Notes: a model not told the origin generated them from the sequence alone. Numbered from the stretch's first letter, positions 8,117 to 16,057 are shown. The stretch: DNA of 23,835 bases from an uncultured Streptomyces sp. (GCA_946480485.1 CAMLJW010000018.1:1-23835); one strand, 5' to 3'. Made by a program: numbers and translations.

Positions 8117-8971
8117 ATGACGCACTCCGGCCCCACCTACGACCCCGGGGCGAGGCCCGTTGATCCTCTCTCGCCGGCCGCGACCGGTCACGCCTCGGGG
8201 AGGAAGCAAGAGCCGGTCCTGCGGGGCGTCCCGGGGGTGGCGTTGGTGACGGGCGCGTCCTCGGGCATCGGTGCCGCGATCGCGCGACGCTTCGCCGAGG
8301 GCGACTGGCAGCTGGTGCTCAGCGGCCGGGACCGGCGCGGGCTGGAGGAGACGGCTGCCGGTACGTCGGCCACGATTCTGCCCGCCGACCTTGCCACTCC
8401 CGACGGTCCCCGCCTGCTGGCCGAGTCCGCGCTCGGCGCGGCCGGACAGATCGACCTGCTGGTCGCCGGGGCGGGCATCGGCTGGGCCGGGCCCTTCGTC
8501 TCCATGCCGCACGCGGCCATCGACCGGTTACTGACCGTGGACCTGAACGCGACGCTCCATTTGGTACGGGCGGTACTGCCCTCCATGGTGGCGGCCGGAC
8601 GCGGACGCGTCGTGCTTGTCGGGTCGGTCGCGGGGATGGTCGGGGTACGGGACGAAGCGGTGTACTCGGCCGCCAAGGCTGCCTTGGCGGCCTTCGCCGA
8701 GGCGCTTCGGCAGGAGTTGCGGGGCACAGGCATCGGGGTGACGCATGTCGTGCCGGCGGCCGTGGACACGGCGTTCTTCGAGCGGCGTGGCGCCCCTTAC
8801 CAGCGCGCCTGGCCGTGCCCCGTCCCGGCCGGCGAGGTGGCCGACGCCGTCTGGGACGCCGTCAAGCACGGACGCGAGGACGCCTACGTACCGTCCTGGC
8901 TCCATCTGCCCGGTCGGGTACGCGGCGTCGCTCCCTCCCTGTACCGGCGGCTGCTGAACCGCTTCGGTTGA
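8117..8971 (+). CDS. SDR-family NAD(P)-dependent oxidoreductase with a TTA codon
   Basis: A 284-residue classical short-chain dehydrogenase. The cofactor motif TGASSGIG (45-52), a substrate-side Ser in LVGSVAGM, and the catalytic pair Tyr183 and Lys187 in YSAAK are present. An NAG-like motif is altered to AGAGIG. A polar 35-residue extension precedes the Rossmann fold. The ATG at 8117 was preferred to an upstream in-frame GTG at 8081 because AGGGAG lies eight bases before it. Leucine 138 is encoded by TTA (8528-8530), the codon read by the bldA tRNA in Streptomyces, so translation may be delayed to late growth. It is divergent from hpnR. The substrate is unknown; oxidation or reduction of a lipid alcohol is a guess from the neighbourhood. 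Confidence 0.87.
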   Translation: MTHSGPTYDPGARPVDPLSPAATGHASGRKQEPVLRGVPGVALVTGASSGIGAAIARRFAEGDWQLVLSGRDRRGLEETAAGTSATILPADLATPDGPRLLAESALGAAGQIDLLVAGAGIGWAGPFVSMPHAAIDRLLTVDLNATLHLVRAVLPSMVAAGRGRVVLVGSVAGMVGVRDEAVYSAAKAALAAFAEALRQELRGTGIGVTHVVPAAVDTAFFERRGAPYQRAWPCPVPAGEVADAVWDAVKHGREDAYVPSWLHLPGRVRGVAPSLYRRLLNRFG

Positions 8972-9152
8972 CGCCTGCTCCGTCCCAGGCCCGCTCGGTT
9001 GGCGTCCGCACGGTTCCCGCCCCGGTGAAGCAGGTGGGCTGAGGCCCGCTTCGTCCGAAGCCCGCTTCCGCTTCCCGCCCCTCCTCGTCCTGCGCGAGGT
9101 CCGTTGGGAGTTCGCGGCTCAGAAGCCCGATTTACTGGCCCGACGACTCCCC

Positions 9153-10262
9153 CTACGCCCGCGCGAGCCCCGTCTTCAGCCCCGCCCCGCACAGCGGCAC
9201 GACAGCCGTACGGCTTCCCGGCACCCCGTCCCGGACGGCCGCCCAGCAGGCCACCCCCGTCGACTCGACGTACAGCCCGCGCGAGGCCAGGTCCCGCTGG
9301 GCATGCTGGATCTGGTCCTCTGTCACGGTGAGGAAGGTGCCCCCGGACTCGCGTACCGCTCGCAGGATCTGCCGGGCTCGTGGCGGGCGCGGGATCGCGA
9401 TGCCCTCCGCGAGAGTGGGGGCCCTCGGCGTGACGTCGACGAGGTCGTCCGCGCCCTCGTTCCAGGCCTGAGCGAGGGGCGCCACCGCGGCGGACTGGAC
9501 CGCGTACAGCGCGGGCCGGCGGTCGATCAGCCCCGCCGTGTGCAGCTCGGCCACGGCGAGAGCGGCGCCCAGCAGCAGTGTCCCGTTGCCGACGGGCACG
9601 AAGAGTACGTCGGGAAGCCGTCCGCCGAGGTCCTCCCAGAGTTCGTGGACATAGGTCTTCGTGCCGTGCAGGAAGTACGGGTTGAAGACGTGGCTGGCAT
9701 AGAACGTGCCCTCCTCGTCCGCCGCCGCCCGGGCCGCCCGCCCGGCCGCCTCCCGGTCGCCGGGGACCACTTCCAGCCGGGCCCCGTGCGCCCCGATCTG
9801 CTCCAGCTTCTTCGGTGACGTGCCCTCAGGGACGTACACGGTGCACGGCAGTTGCGCTCGGGCGCAGTACGCGGCGACTGCCGTGCCCGCGTTGCCGCTG
9901 CTGTCCGCGATGACCCGGCGCGGGCGCAGCCGCAGGGCCAGCTCGGTCAACAGCACCGCCCCGCGGTCCTTGAACGAGAGCGTCGGCAACAGGAAGTCGA
10001 GTTTGGCCGAAACACCGTTCTTCAGCGGGACCAGCGGCGTACGGCCCTCGCCCAGCGACACCGTCGGTGCGGACAGGGGCAGGCATTCGGCGTACCGCCA
10101 CAGTGAATTCACCCGTCCGGCAAGCGACTTGAGGGGCGCGGGCGTTGGAGTGAAGTCCAGGTCGAGCGGGCCGCGGCACACCGGGCAGCACCAGGCGGGC
10201 GAGTCCGACAGGACGCGGGTGCCGTCCATCGGGCAGAAGCGATCCGGCAGTGGAGTAGTCAT
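9153..10262 (-). CDS. Threonine-synthase-like PLP-dependent enzyme
   Basis: A 369-residue fold-type II PLP enzyme. The N-terminus has a cysteine cluster (Cys10, Cys25, Cys26, Cys29) resembling the zinc-ribbon of archaeal and actinobacterial threonine synthases. The PLP lysine is Lys98 in LSFKDRG, the phosphate-binding loop is SSGNAG, and VGNGTLLLGA is a late glycine loop. Length fits the roughly 350-residue class of threonine synthases, which convert O-phosphohomoserine to threonine. No hom or thrB neighbour is present, so this is likely a paralogue, possibly a threonine-like or diaminopropionate-type lyase or synthase. A TAACCT motif lies six bases before the ATG and there is no Shine-Dalgarno sequence, suggesting a leaderless mRNA. 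Confidence 0.78.
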   Translation of the reverse strand: MTTPLPDRFCPMDGTRVLSDSPAWCCPVCRGPLDLDFTPTPAPLKSLAGRVNSLWRYAECLPLSAPTVSLGEGRTPLVPLKNGVSAKLDFLLPTLSFKDRGAVLLTELALRLRPRRVIADSSGNAGTAVAAYCARAQLPCTVYVPEGTSPKKLEQIGAHGARLEVVPGDREAAGRAARAAADEEGTFYASHVFNPYFLHGTKTYVHELWEDLGGRLPDVLFVPVGNGTLLLGAALAVAELHTAGLIDRRPALYAVQSAAVAPLAQAWNEGADDLVDVTPRAPTLAEGIAIPRPPRARQILRAVRESGGTFLTVTEDQIQHAQRDLASRGLYVESTGVACWAAVRDGVPGSRTAVVPLCGAGLKTGLARA

Positions 10263-10267
10263 GAGCG

Positions 10268-10274
10268 CAGGTTA
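10268..10274 (-). promoter_or_regulatory. Possible leaderless -10 box for the threonine-synthase-like gene
   Basis: On the minus strand TAACCT is followed by six bases and then the ATG, the spacing of a leaderless start. No good -35 box is visible, so confidence is low. Confidence 0.25.
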
Positions 10275-10307
10275 GAGGCGCCGTTCGGTGACGTTGTGCC
10301 ATGACCG

Positions 10308-10460
10308 GTGGACAGCCCGCGTGTTACGTCCGGCAAGTCCTCCTGTGCAATGAGCATCATCCACATCTACCTCGGCGACCCGCGGGTGCAGCTGATTGCC
10401 CCCGACGGCACCGCCTACACGTGGAAAGGCGTACGGCACGGGCGGCTTCGCCGACCGTGG
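10308..10460 (+). pseudogene. Fragment of a protease P-domain (proprotein convertase type)
   Basis: A frame from 10308, with ATG at 10350, reads IIHIYLGDPRVQLIAPDGTAYTW. It resembles the P-domain core HTY-x-GDL-x-V-x-LIAPDGT-x-Y-x-L found at the C-terminus of many secreted serine proteases. A shifted frame continues with GTGGFAD, matching the usual GGSAD that follows. No catalytic domain is near, and the fragment begins inside the domain. This is a decayed piece, not a gene. Confidence 0.45.
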
Positions 10461-10686
10461 GCCAGGGCTACTCCCCGTACAATCGCCCGGCCCCCGTCAA
10501 CGGTTTCGCGGTGCTTCAACGCACCCGGCGGTCACCCCGACACGGCAGAGCTGGAACCTGGGGGACCGCGAGATCAGCTGCCTGTTCGGCGCAACGGACG
10601 AGAAGGGCAGCCTGACCGGCTCGCTGCGCAGCGACGAGACCCCACTGCTGCGTAAAGCCTCCAGCGTGCCGATATCATCACTTTGA
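10457..10686 (+). pseudogene. Fragments of a DUF4190/septum-formation-family membrane protein
   Basis: One frame (10457 to about 10519) reads GQGYSPYNRPAPVNGFAVL, like the proline-rich linker that leads into the first helix of DUF4190-type actinobacterial proteins. A different frame (about 10513-10686) reads QSWNLGDREISCLFGATDE followed by KGSLTGSLR, like the end of the septum-formation domain (GDR-x-x-x-CL...GSL). The membrane helices that should lie between are missing, so an internal deletion and a frameshift are inferred. No intact start is present. Confidence 0.5.
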
Positions 10687-10691
10687 GTGAT
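10677..10691. promoter_or_regulatory. Perfect palindrome ATCACTTTGAGTGAT
   Basis: Arms ATCACT (10677-10682) and AGTGAT (10686-10691) flank TTG. It lies 78 bases upstream of the gntR start and at the end of the relic. It may be an operator for the GntR protein or an unrelated regulator. The stop codon of the relic frame lies inside it. Confidence 0.4.
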
Positions 10692-10740
10692 TCTCTGGCC
10701 TTTCCTTGCCTGGAACAGCCCAGAGTTGCCACGCTGTTGC

Positions 10741-10750
10741 TGTCTGTACA
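10741..10750 (+). promoter_or_regulatory. Candidate GntR operator TGTCTGTACA
   Basis: The core GTCTGTAC differs at one position from the HutC-subfamily GT-x-TA-x-AC consensus (GTMTAKAC). It sits 18 bases before the gntR start, the usual place for autoregulation. Inference from the family consensus. Confidence 0.4.
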
Positions 10751-10768
10751 ACCTGATGGGAGCGGCCA

Positions 10769-11521
10769 GTGACATTCGGTGAGCAGCCGGCGTACCTCCG
10801 CGTCGCGGGTGATCTCCGTAAGAAGATCGTCGACGGCGCGCTGCCACCGCACACCCGCCTCCCGTCCCAGGCCAGGATCCGCCAGGAGTACGGGGTTTCG
10901 GACACGGTCGCCCTGGAGGCCCGCAAGGTGCTGATGGCCGAGGGCCTGGTCGAGGGCCGCTCGGGGTCCGGCACGTATGTGCGCGAGCGGCCCGTGCCGC
11001 GCCGCATCGCCCGCTCCGGGTACCGGCCGGAGCACGGCGCGACCCCGTTCCGTCAGGAGCAGGCTGACGTCGAGGCATGCGGCACATGGGAGTCGTACAG
11101 CCGGCAAACCGAGGCGAGCGGCGCGATCGCCGAGCGGCTCGGGATCCAGCCCGGCGATCGCGTGACGTGCACGAAGTACGTCTTCCGGGATGCCGGCGAG
11201 GCGATGATGCTCTCCACGTCCTGGGAGCCGTTCGCCGTCACGGGACGTACGCCGGTGATGCTCCCCGAGGAGGGCCCGCTAGGCGGCCTGGGGGTGGCCG
11301 AGCGTATGGCGGCCATCGACCTGGTCGTGGACAACGTCACGGAGGAGGTGGGCGCGCGACCCGGTGTCGCCGAGGAACTGGCGGCGCTGGGGGGTGTTCC
11401 CGGGCACGTGGTGCTCGTCATCCAGCGCACGTTCTACGCGTCGGGGCGGCCAGTGGAGACGGCGGACGTGGTGGTACCGGCGGACCGGTACCGGATCTCC
11501 TATCACCTGCCGGTGAGGTAG
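10769..11521 (+). CDS. GntR/HutC-family transcriptional regulator
   Basis: A 250-residue regulator. The N-terminal winged helix (about 5-75) reads YLRVAGDLRKKIVDGALPP, then LPSQARIRQEYGVSDTVAL and GLVEGRSGSGTYV, the GntR pattern. A UTRA ligand-binding domain follows from about 95 to 245 (IAERLGIQPGDRVTCTKYVF ... VVLVIQRTFYASGRPVETADVVVP), so it belongs to the HutC subfamily, where a small effector releases DNA. The GTG start has GGGAG six bases upstream. It stands alone after a patch of gene relics and before the small SPOR-like gene. No obvious metabolic partner is next to it, so its regulon is unknown. Autoregulation is suggested by the operator-like sequence at 10741. Confidence 0.88.
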   Translation: MTFGEQPAYLRVAGDLRKKIVDGALPPHTRLPSQARIRQEYGVSDTVALEARKVLMAEGLVEGRSGSGTYVRERPVPRRIARSGYRPEHGATPFRQEQADVEACGTWESYSRQTEASGAIAERLGIQPGDRVTCTKYVFRDAGEAMMLSTSWEPFAVTGRTPVMLPEEGPLGGLGVAERMAAIDLVVDNVTEEVGARPGVAEELAALGGVPGHVVLVIQRTFYASGRPVETADVVVPADRYRISYHLPVR

Positions 11522-11565
11522 CCCGCGAACTCCGGGCACCCGACCCCGGCCCCCCGCCTCCCGGC

Positions 11566-11595
11566 CGCCCCGCATCTCCTGGGGTGGTCGGGGCG
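11566..11595 (+). terminator. Candidate terminator after gntR
   Basis: CGCCCCG (11566-11572) pairs with CGGGGCG (11589-11595) over a 16-base loop, 45 bases after the gntR stop. No T tract. Confidence 0.35.
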
Positions 11596-11601
11596 CCTCC
11601 T

Positions 11602-11639
11602 GGGGACGTGCCGCTGGAAGGGGGCACGTGCCGCTGGAA
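11602..11639. repeat. 20-bp direct repeat, two copies
   Basis: Bases 11602-11619 recur at 11622-11639 with one mismatch (core ACGTGCCGCTGGAA). The spacing of 20 is close to two helical turns, as in paired protein sites, but only two copies exist. Confidence 0.5.
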
Positions 11640-11709
11640 TTCGGCCGTTCTCAGGCCGGCTCATCGGTCGGCTGTCCGTGCTGTTGACGGCGCCGACGGG
11701 GGTACGAGG

Positions 11710-11733
11710 GGGCGCTTGCGTGAGCAGGCGCCC
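11710..11733 (+). terminator. Strong GUGA-tetraloop hairpin
   Basis: GGGCGCTTGC (11710-11719) pairs with GCAGGCGCCC (11724-11733) over its full ten positions with one G-U wobble; the loop is GTGA. It could be a terminator for gntR transcripts or a structured leader for the next gene. Confidence 0.45.
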
Positions 11734-11878
11734 ATCCATCTTGGCTGGTTGCGTGCCTCTTTGTGAAAAGCCGTATGCGCAGCGTGAAGTTTGGGCATAG
11801 GCTCGGGCATATGCGGATTGCGGTTTCCTTATCGAGCACGGTATGGCGAGGACCGGGGTCGGGGAGCGGAGGGGTGCG

Positions 11879-12061
11879 GTGAGCGACAGCACGATCACTC
11901 TCCCCTGGCTCGTCATCCGGCAGGACGACAGCGGTAATCGCTACCGCGTCGGCAGGTACGCGACCAGGGCCGAGGCCCAGAAGATTGCGGACGGCCTCGG
12001 GGACCGGGGCCACAAGCAGCTCTACTGGATCGAGCGGATCGAGCGGAGCGGGACCAAGTGA
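11879..12061 (+). CDS. Small SPOR-like protein
   Basis: A 60-residue soluble protein (MSDSTITLPWLVIRQDDSG at the start). The pattern YRVGRYATRAEAQKIADGL resembles one half of a SPOR-type peptidoglycan-binding repeat, and such short proteins recur in Streptomyces. The GTG at 11879 was chosen over an upstream in-frame start at 11843: GGAGG (11868-11872) sits six bases before it and the conserved part begins there. No signal peptide or membrane segment is seen, so if it binds glycan strands it does not do so through classical export. It lies 33 bases before the Nudix gene, so cotranscription is likely. Precise function unknown. Confidence 0.8.
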   Translation: MSDSTITLPWLVIRQDDSGNRYRVGRYATRAEAQKIADGLGDRGHKQLYWIERIERSGTK

Positions 12062-12094
12062 TTTCGCCCGCACGGCTCCCGTAGGCTCCGGCGC

Positions 12095-12499
<405 letters not shown>

Positions 12500-12650
12500 G
12501 CGCTGGGACGCTTGAGCCGGGATGCGTGGCCCTGAGGTGCGGGACGACGGCCCGAACCCCGGTTCCGTGCCCGAGTTGGGCTTGCGAGTGCGCGACACCC
12601 GTCGTACGTGGCACCCTCGTCCGTGGGGCGCATGTGGCGCCTGAGGTGGT

Positions 12651-12691
12651 CGCACCGTGCGGCGGTCGTACGCCGTTCGTGCCACGGTGCG
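12651..12691 (+). terminator. Two-tier hairpin between Nudix and HATPase genes
   Basis: CGCACCGTG (12651-12659) pairs with CACGGTGCG (12683-12691), enclosing an inner CGGCG/CGCCG stem and a seven-base asymmetric bulge. The rest of 12500-12787 shows no gene and no clear promoter. It may terminate the Nudix transcript. Confidence 0.4.
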
Positions 12692-12787
12692 CCCCCATGT
12701 GCGGTACTCCGCCCGACATATCGGGTATGTGCCAATTAACCCCACGTAACCGGACATGGCCCCGCTTCTGGCTCGGGAGTGATCTGC

Positions 12788-13186
12788 GTGATCCACACCG
12801 AAGGCGACACCGCCGAGTGGACCTTCCCCGCGGATCCCAATTCCGTACGGACCGCCCGCGCCGTCGTCCGGGGCCAGCTACGTGTCTGGGGGCTCGACTG
12901 TCTCGGAGACGTGACCGCGCTGCTGGTCAGCGAGCTTGTGACCAATTCCCTCCGGCACGCCACGGGCCCCATCGGCGTACGCCTCGTCCGTCCTTCGGAG
13001 CCGCTCGGTGCGCTGCTCGTGGAGGTCTCGGACCCGCTGCCCAACCCGCCGCGTGAGCGGACAGCGCACCCCGAGGACGAGGGCGGCCGCGGGCTCCAAC
13101 TGGTGGCTTCCTCCTCGCGGCGCTGGGGTACCCGGCCCGGTGGAACGGGTAAGACCGTGTGGTTCGAGCTGGCCCTGCCGGGCTGA
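12788..13186 (+). CDS. HATPase_c_2 serine kinase, anti-sigma-factor type
   Basis: A 132-residue GHKL ATPase of the anti-sigma regulatory factor (RsbW/SpoIIAB-like) type. The N-box LLVSELVTNSLRH and the G-box DEGGRGLQLV are present, and the end GKTVWFELALP is typical of the numerous Streptomyces members. GTG at 12788 was chosen because GGGAG ends eight bases before it, while the in-frame GTG at 12779 overlaps that ribosome site. Such proteins bind a sigma or anti-sigma partner and phosphorylate it in an ATP-dependent partner switch. It is 240 bases ahead of the SpoIIE-type gene, whose own C-terminal HATPase domain is similar. The partner is not known. Confidence 0.88.
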   Translation: MIHTEGDTAEWTFPADPNSVRTARAVVRGQLRVWGLDCLGDVTALLVSELVTNSLRHATGPIGVRLVRPSEPLGALLVEVSDPLPNPPRERTAHPEDEGGRGLQLVASSSRRWGTRPGGTGKTVWFELALPG

Positions 13187-13426
13187 GCGGAAGCGACTTT
13201 CGGGCCGGTCGGGACGAGTTGGCCGCGAGGGACGGCCTTAGTGCGTGATTCGACGGGGGGCGCTGGTGAGAAGACTGGGAGTGTTTGCCGCCGCCGGTCC
13301 AAAAAGCATCGGGATCGTGCTGTGATCGTGAACACCGTGTTGTGCGGCACCGTAGTGCTGGATACTGCGGGCAGCCGCCCCCGGTGACCGGTGCCGGGCC
13401 GCGGTGAGCTGGAGGGGACGGTTCGC
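13187..13426. promoter_or_regulatory. Leader of the SpoIIE-family gene
   Basis: No gene is supported in these 240 bases. TTGTGC followed 15 bases later by GATACT (around 13351-13377) is a weak promoter candidate. GGAGGGG at 13411-13417 is the ribosome site that fixes the GTG start at 13427. Confidence 0.35.
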
Positions 13427-16039
13427 GTGAGCGAGATACCAGCGAAGGCCATGGAGTCGACGGAGTCCACGGAGTCCGAGGACCCGGCGGGCCGCGCGGT
13501 GACTGAGGCGATGGGCGATGGCGCCGTGGAGGCGCCGGGCGACGTGACATGGCAGAGCAGTCCGCCTGGGTCGATCTACGACTACATCAAGGTCGCCTCG
13601 TTCTCGATCGGCCCCGACGGCCTCGTCGACCAGTGGAGTCTGCGCGCCGAGCAGATCTTCGGCATCGCCGCGGAGCGGGCCGTGGGCATGGATCCCGTCG
13701 AGGCCTTCGTCGCCGCGGACCGCCGCGCGCAAGGGCAGCGGAAGATGGCCGAGATCCTCGACGGCCGGGAGTGGACCGGTGTGGTCCCCTTCCAACTGCC
13801 GGACCCCGAGGGGGCGGGCCGGGGTGCCGAGGGGCTTGCCGAGGTCTACGTCATGCCGACGCGTACGGACGCGGGCGAACGAGCCGCCGTCTGCATCGTC
13901 GTGGACGCGCGCACCCTGCGCAGTATTGAGACGGACCTCGCTGCTTCTCAGGCAATTTTCAGCCAATCCCCGTTCGGCTTTCTACTGATCGACACAGAAC
14001 TCAAGATCCGCCGTGCCAACGAGCGGTTCGCCTCGGTCTTCAGCGGTGGTGTCGACGACCACCGCGGACGCACCGTCAGGGACTATCTGCCGCAGGGTGA
14101 GGCCGATCGGGTCTCCGCCACGATGCGCCGCGTCCTGGAGACCGGCGACTCCGTCACCGACATGCTGGTGACGGGCAGCGTGCCCGGTTCGACCAAGCGA
14201 CGCCATTGGTCCATCAACCTCCACCGCGTACACAGCGGGTCGGGCCGGCCGATCGGTATCGCGTGGCTGGGTACCGACGTCACCTCGCGCCGCGCCGCCG
14301 CCCGTGAGGCCGCCGCCGCCCGGCGTAATCTCGCCATCCTCAACGAGGCCGGGGCACGCATCGGCAACTCGCTCGACCTGGAGACCACGGCTCGTGAACT
14401 CCTCGACGTGGCCGTACCCGGCTTCTGCGACCTCGCCTCCGTCGACCTCTACCAGGCGCTCCTCTCCGGTGACGAGACCCCGCCCGGTTTCGCCGACGGC
14501 AGCGCCGAGCTGCGCCGGGTCGCCTTTGCGAGCGCCGTCGGGCCCTTCCTCAGCGGACCCGAGCCGGTGAACGTCGGCGCCGTCCACCAATTCCCGTTCA
14601 ACTCGCCCTGCGCGGACGCCCTGCGCGCCGCCCGCCCGCGATCCGTGCGCGGCGAGGACGGCGGCCTCGTCCAGTCCACGCTCGCCGTCCCGATGGTCGC
14701 GCACGACATGGTCGTCGGCCTCGCCCAGTTCTCGCGTACGAAGGGCAGCGAGCCGTTCGACGAACGCGACCGCGCGCTGGGCGCCGAACTCGCCGCGCGC
14801 GCCGCGGTCTGCATCGACAATGCCCGCCTGTACCGCCGCGAGCACGAACGCGCCCTGATACTGCAGCGGTCCCTGCTGCCCCCCGGCGACCCGGAGGCAT
14901 CCGGCCTCGACATCGCCTGCCGCTACCTCCCCGGAAACGCCGCGACCGAGGTGGGCGGGGACTGGTTCGACGTCATCGAACTCCCCGGCCATCGCACCGC
15001 GCTGGTCGTCGGCGACGTGATGGGCCGCGGCCTGCGCGCAGCCGTCGCCATGGGGGAACTCCGTACGGCCGTACGTACCTTGGCGCTGCTCGACCTCGAA
15101 CCGGCCGAGGTGCTCTCTGCGTTGGACGAGATCGCCCGGGGCCTCGGCACACCCGGCGGCATCCAGCAGGCCACCCGCACCGCCGGCCGGCAGTCGCAGC
15201 GTGACGCCGACCTCTCCGAGGTGTATCTCGCGACCTGCGTGTACGCGGTCTACGACTCTGTCACGCGCCGCTGCACCTTCGCCAACGCGGGACACCTGCC
15301 ACCGGTGCTGGTGGAGCCCGGCGAGAGCGCGCTCATGCTCGACGTACCGCCCGGGATGCCGCTCGGGGTCGGCGGCGAGCCGTTCGAGGAGGTCGAGGTC
15401 GAGCTGCCGGAGGGCGCCCTCCTCGCGCTCTACACGGATGGACTCGTCGAATCCCGCGACCACCCGCTGGACGAGGGCCTGCAGGCATTCGTGGGCACGT
15501 TGACGGACCCCTCCCAGCCCCTGGAGGAGGTCTGCGACCATGTCCTCAACACCCTCGACACGCACCATGGCGAGGATGACATCGCGCTGTTGATGGCACG
15601 TGTCCAGGGCCTGCCCGCAGAATCCGTCGGAGACTGGACCCTGCCGCGCGAGCCGCGCAGCGTGGGCCGCGCGCGCGAGTACGCCCGCTGCCAACTCCTG
15701 AGCTGGGGTCTGGGGCCGCTGGTCGACACGGCCGAACTCCTGGTCAGCGAGCTGGTGACCAACGCCCTGCGGTATGGCGAGGGCGAGATCACACTCCGGT
15801 TGCTGCTCGACCGCACGATGGTCTGCGAGGTCTGGGACGCCGGCCTCGTCCAGCCCCGCCGCCGCCGGGCCCGGGACACGGACGAGGGCGGTCGCGGCCT
15901 CCAACTCGTCGGCCTCCTGAGCGCGGCCTGGGGCTCCCGCCGTGCGCCCCATGGCAAGACCGTGTGGTTCGAACTCCCCCTCCCCAACGGCCAGAAAACC
16001 CTCACGGAGCCGGCGGAGGCGTTGCTGAGTCTGTTCTGA
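13427..16039 (+). CDS. PAS-PAS-GAF-PP2C(SpoIIE)-HATPase multidomain phosphatase
   Basis: An 870-residue cytoplasmic signalling protein. Domains in order: a Ser/Thr/Glu-rich tail (1-45); a PAS domain (about 46-165); a second PAS (about 170-290); GAF (about 298-470); an LQRSLLP linker; a PP2C/SpoIIE phosphatase (about 485-725); and a HATPase_c_2 kinase (about 738-855). PP2C metal ligands are seen in GGDWFD (Asp512, Asp515), in VVGDVMGRG, and late in YTDGLVESR and DDIALL. The HATPase N-box LLVSELVTNALRYG and G-box EGGRGLQLVG are intact. Such proteins sense ligands or redox state through PAS/GAF and control anti-sigma antagonists by phosphorylating and dephosphorylating partners. The GTG has GGAGGGG nine bases upstream. 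A bidirectional terminator follows. Confidence 0.93.
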   Translation: MSEIPAKAMESTESTESEDPAGRAVTEAMGDGAVEAPGDVTWQSSPPGSIYDYIKVASFSIGPDGLVDQWSLRAEQIFGIAAERAVGMDPVEAFVAADRRAQGQRKMAEILDGREWTGVVPFQLPDPEGAGRGAEGLAEVYVMPTRTDAGERAAVCIVVDARTLRSIETDLAASQAIFSQSPFGFLLIDTELKIRRANERFASVFSGGVDDHRGRTVRDYLPQGEADRVSATMRRVLETGDSVTDMLVTGSVPGSTKRRHWSINLHRVHSGSGRPIGIAWLGTDVTSRRAAAREAAAARRNLAILNEAGARIGNSLDLETTARELLDVAVPGFCDLASVDLYQALLSGDETPPGFADGSAELRRVAFASAVGPFLSGPEPVNVGAVHQFPFNSPCADALRAARPRSVRGEDGGLVQSTLAVPMVAHDMVVGLAQFSRTKGSEPFDERDRALGAELAARAAVCIDNARLYRREHERALILQRSLLPPGDPEASGLDIACRYLPGNAATEVGGDWFDVIELPGHRTALVVGDVMGRGLRAAVAMGELRTAVRTLALLDLEPAEVLSALDEIARGLGTPGGIQQATRTAGRQSQRDADLSEVYLATCVYAVYDSVTRRCTFANAGHLPPVLVEPGESALMLDVPPGMPLGVGGEPFEEVEVELPEGALLALYTDGLVESRDHPLDEGLQAFVGTLTDPSQPLEEVCDHVLNTLDTHHGEDDIALLMARVQGLPAESVGDWTLPREPRSVGRAREYARCQLLSWGLGPLVDTAELLVSELVTNALRYGEGEITLRLLLDRTMVCEVWDAGLVQPRRRRARDTDEGGRGLQLVGLLSAAWGSRRAPHGKTVWFELPLPNGQKTLTEPAEALLSLF

Positions 16040-16057
16040 CGGCGTGCTGTCGTCCGG

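Larger units (their letters stand above)
11522..11878. other. Intergenic region with repeats and hairpins
   Basis: No coding region is supported over these 357 bases. They hold a hairpin (11566-11595), a near-tandem 20-base repeat (11602-11639), a small CGGCC/GGCCG hairpin (11642-11658), and a strong GTGA-loop hairpin (11710-11733). The last 100 bases probably carry the promoter of the SPOR-like gene; TAGGCT near 11792 is a weak -10 candidate with no matching -35. Confidence 0.4.

Noticed and set aside
8972..9152. Short repeated GCCCGCTTC-like motifs between the SDR and the PLP enzyme
   Set aside because: They form only a 5-bp hairpin and look like ordinary high-GC sequence; no terminator or gene can be supported.
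11636..11663. Possible SigR-type promoter (GGAAT) after the repeat
   Set aside because: No GTT follows at a spacing of about 18 bases, so the pair is incomplete.
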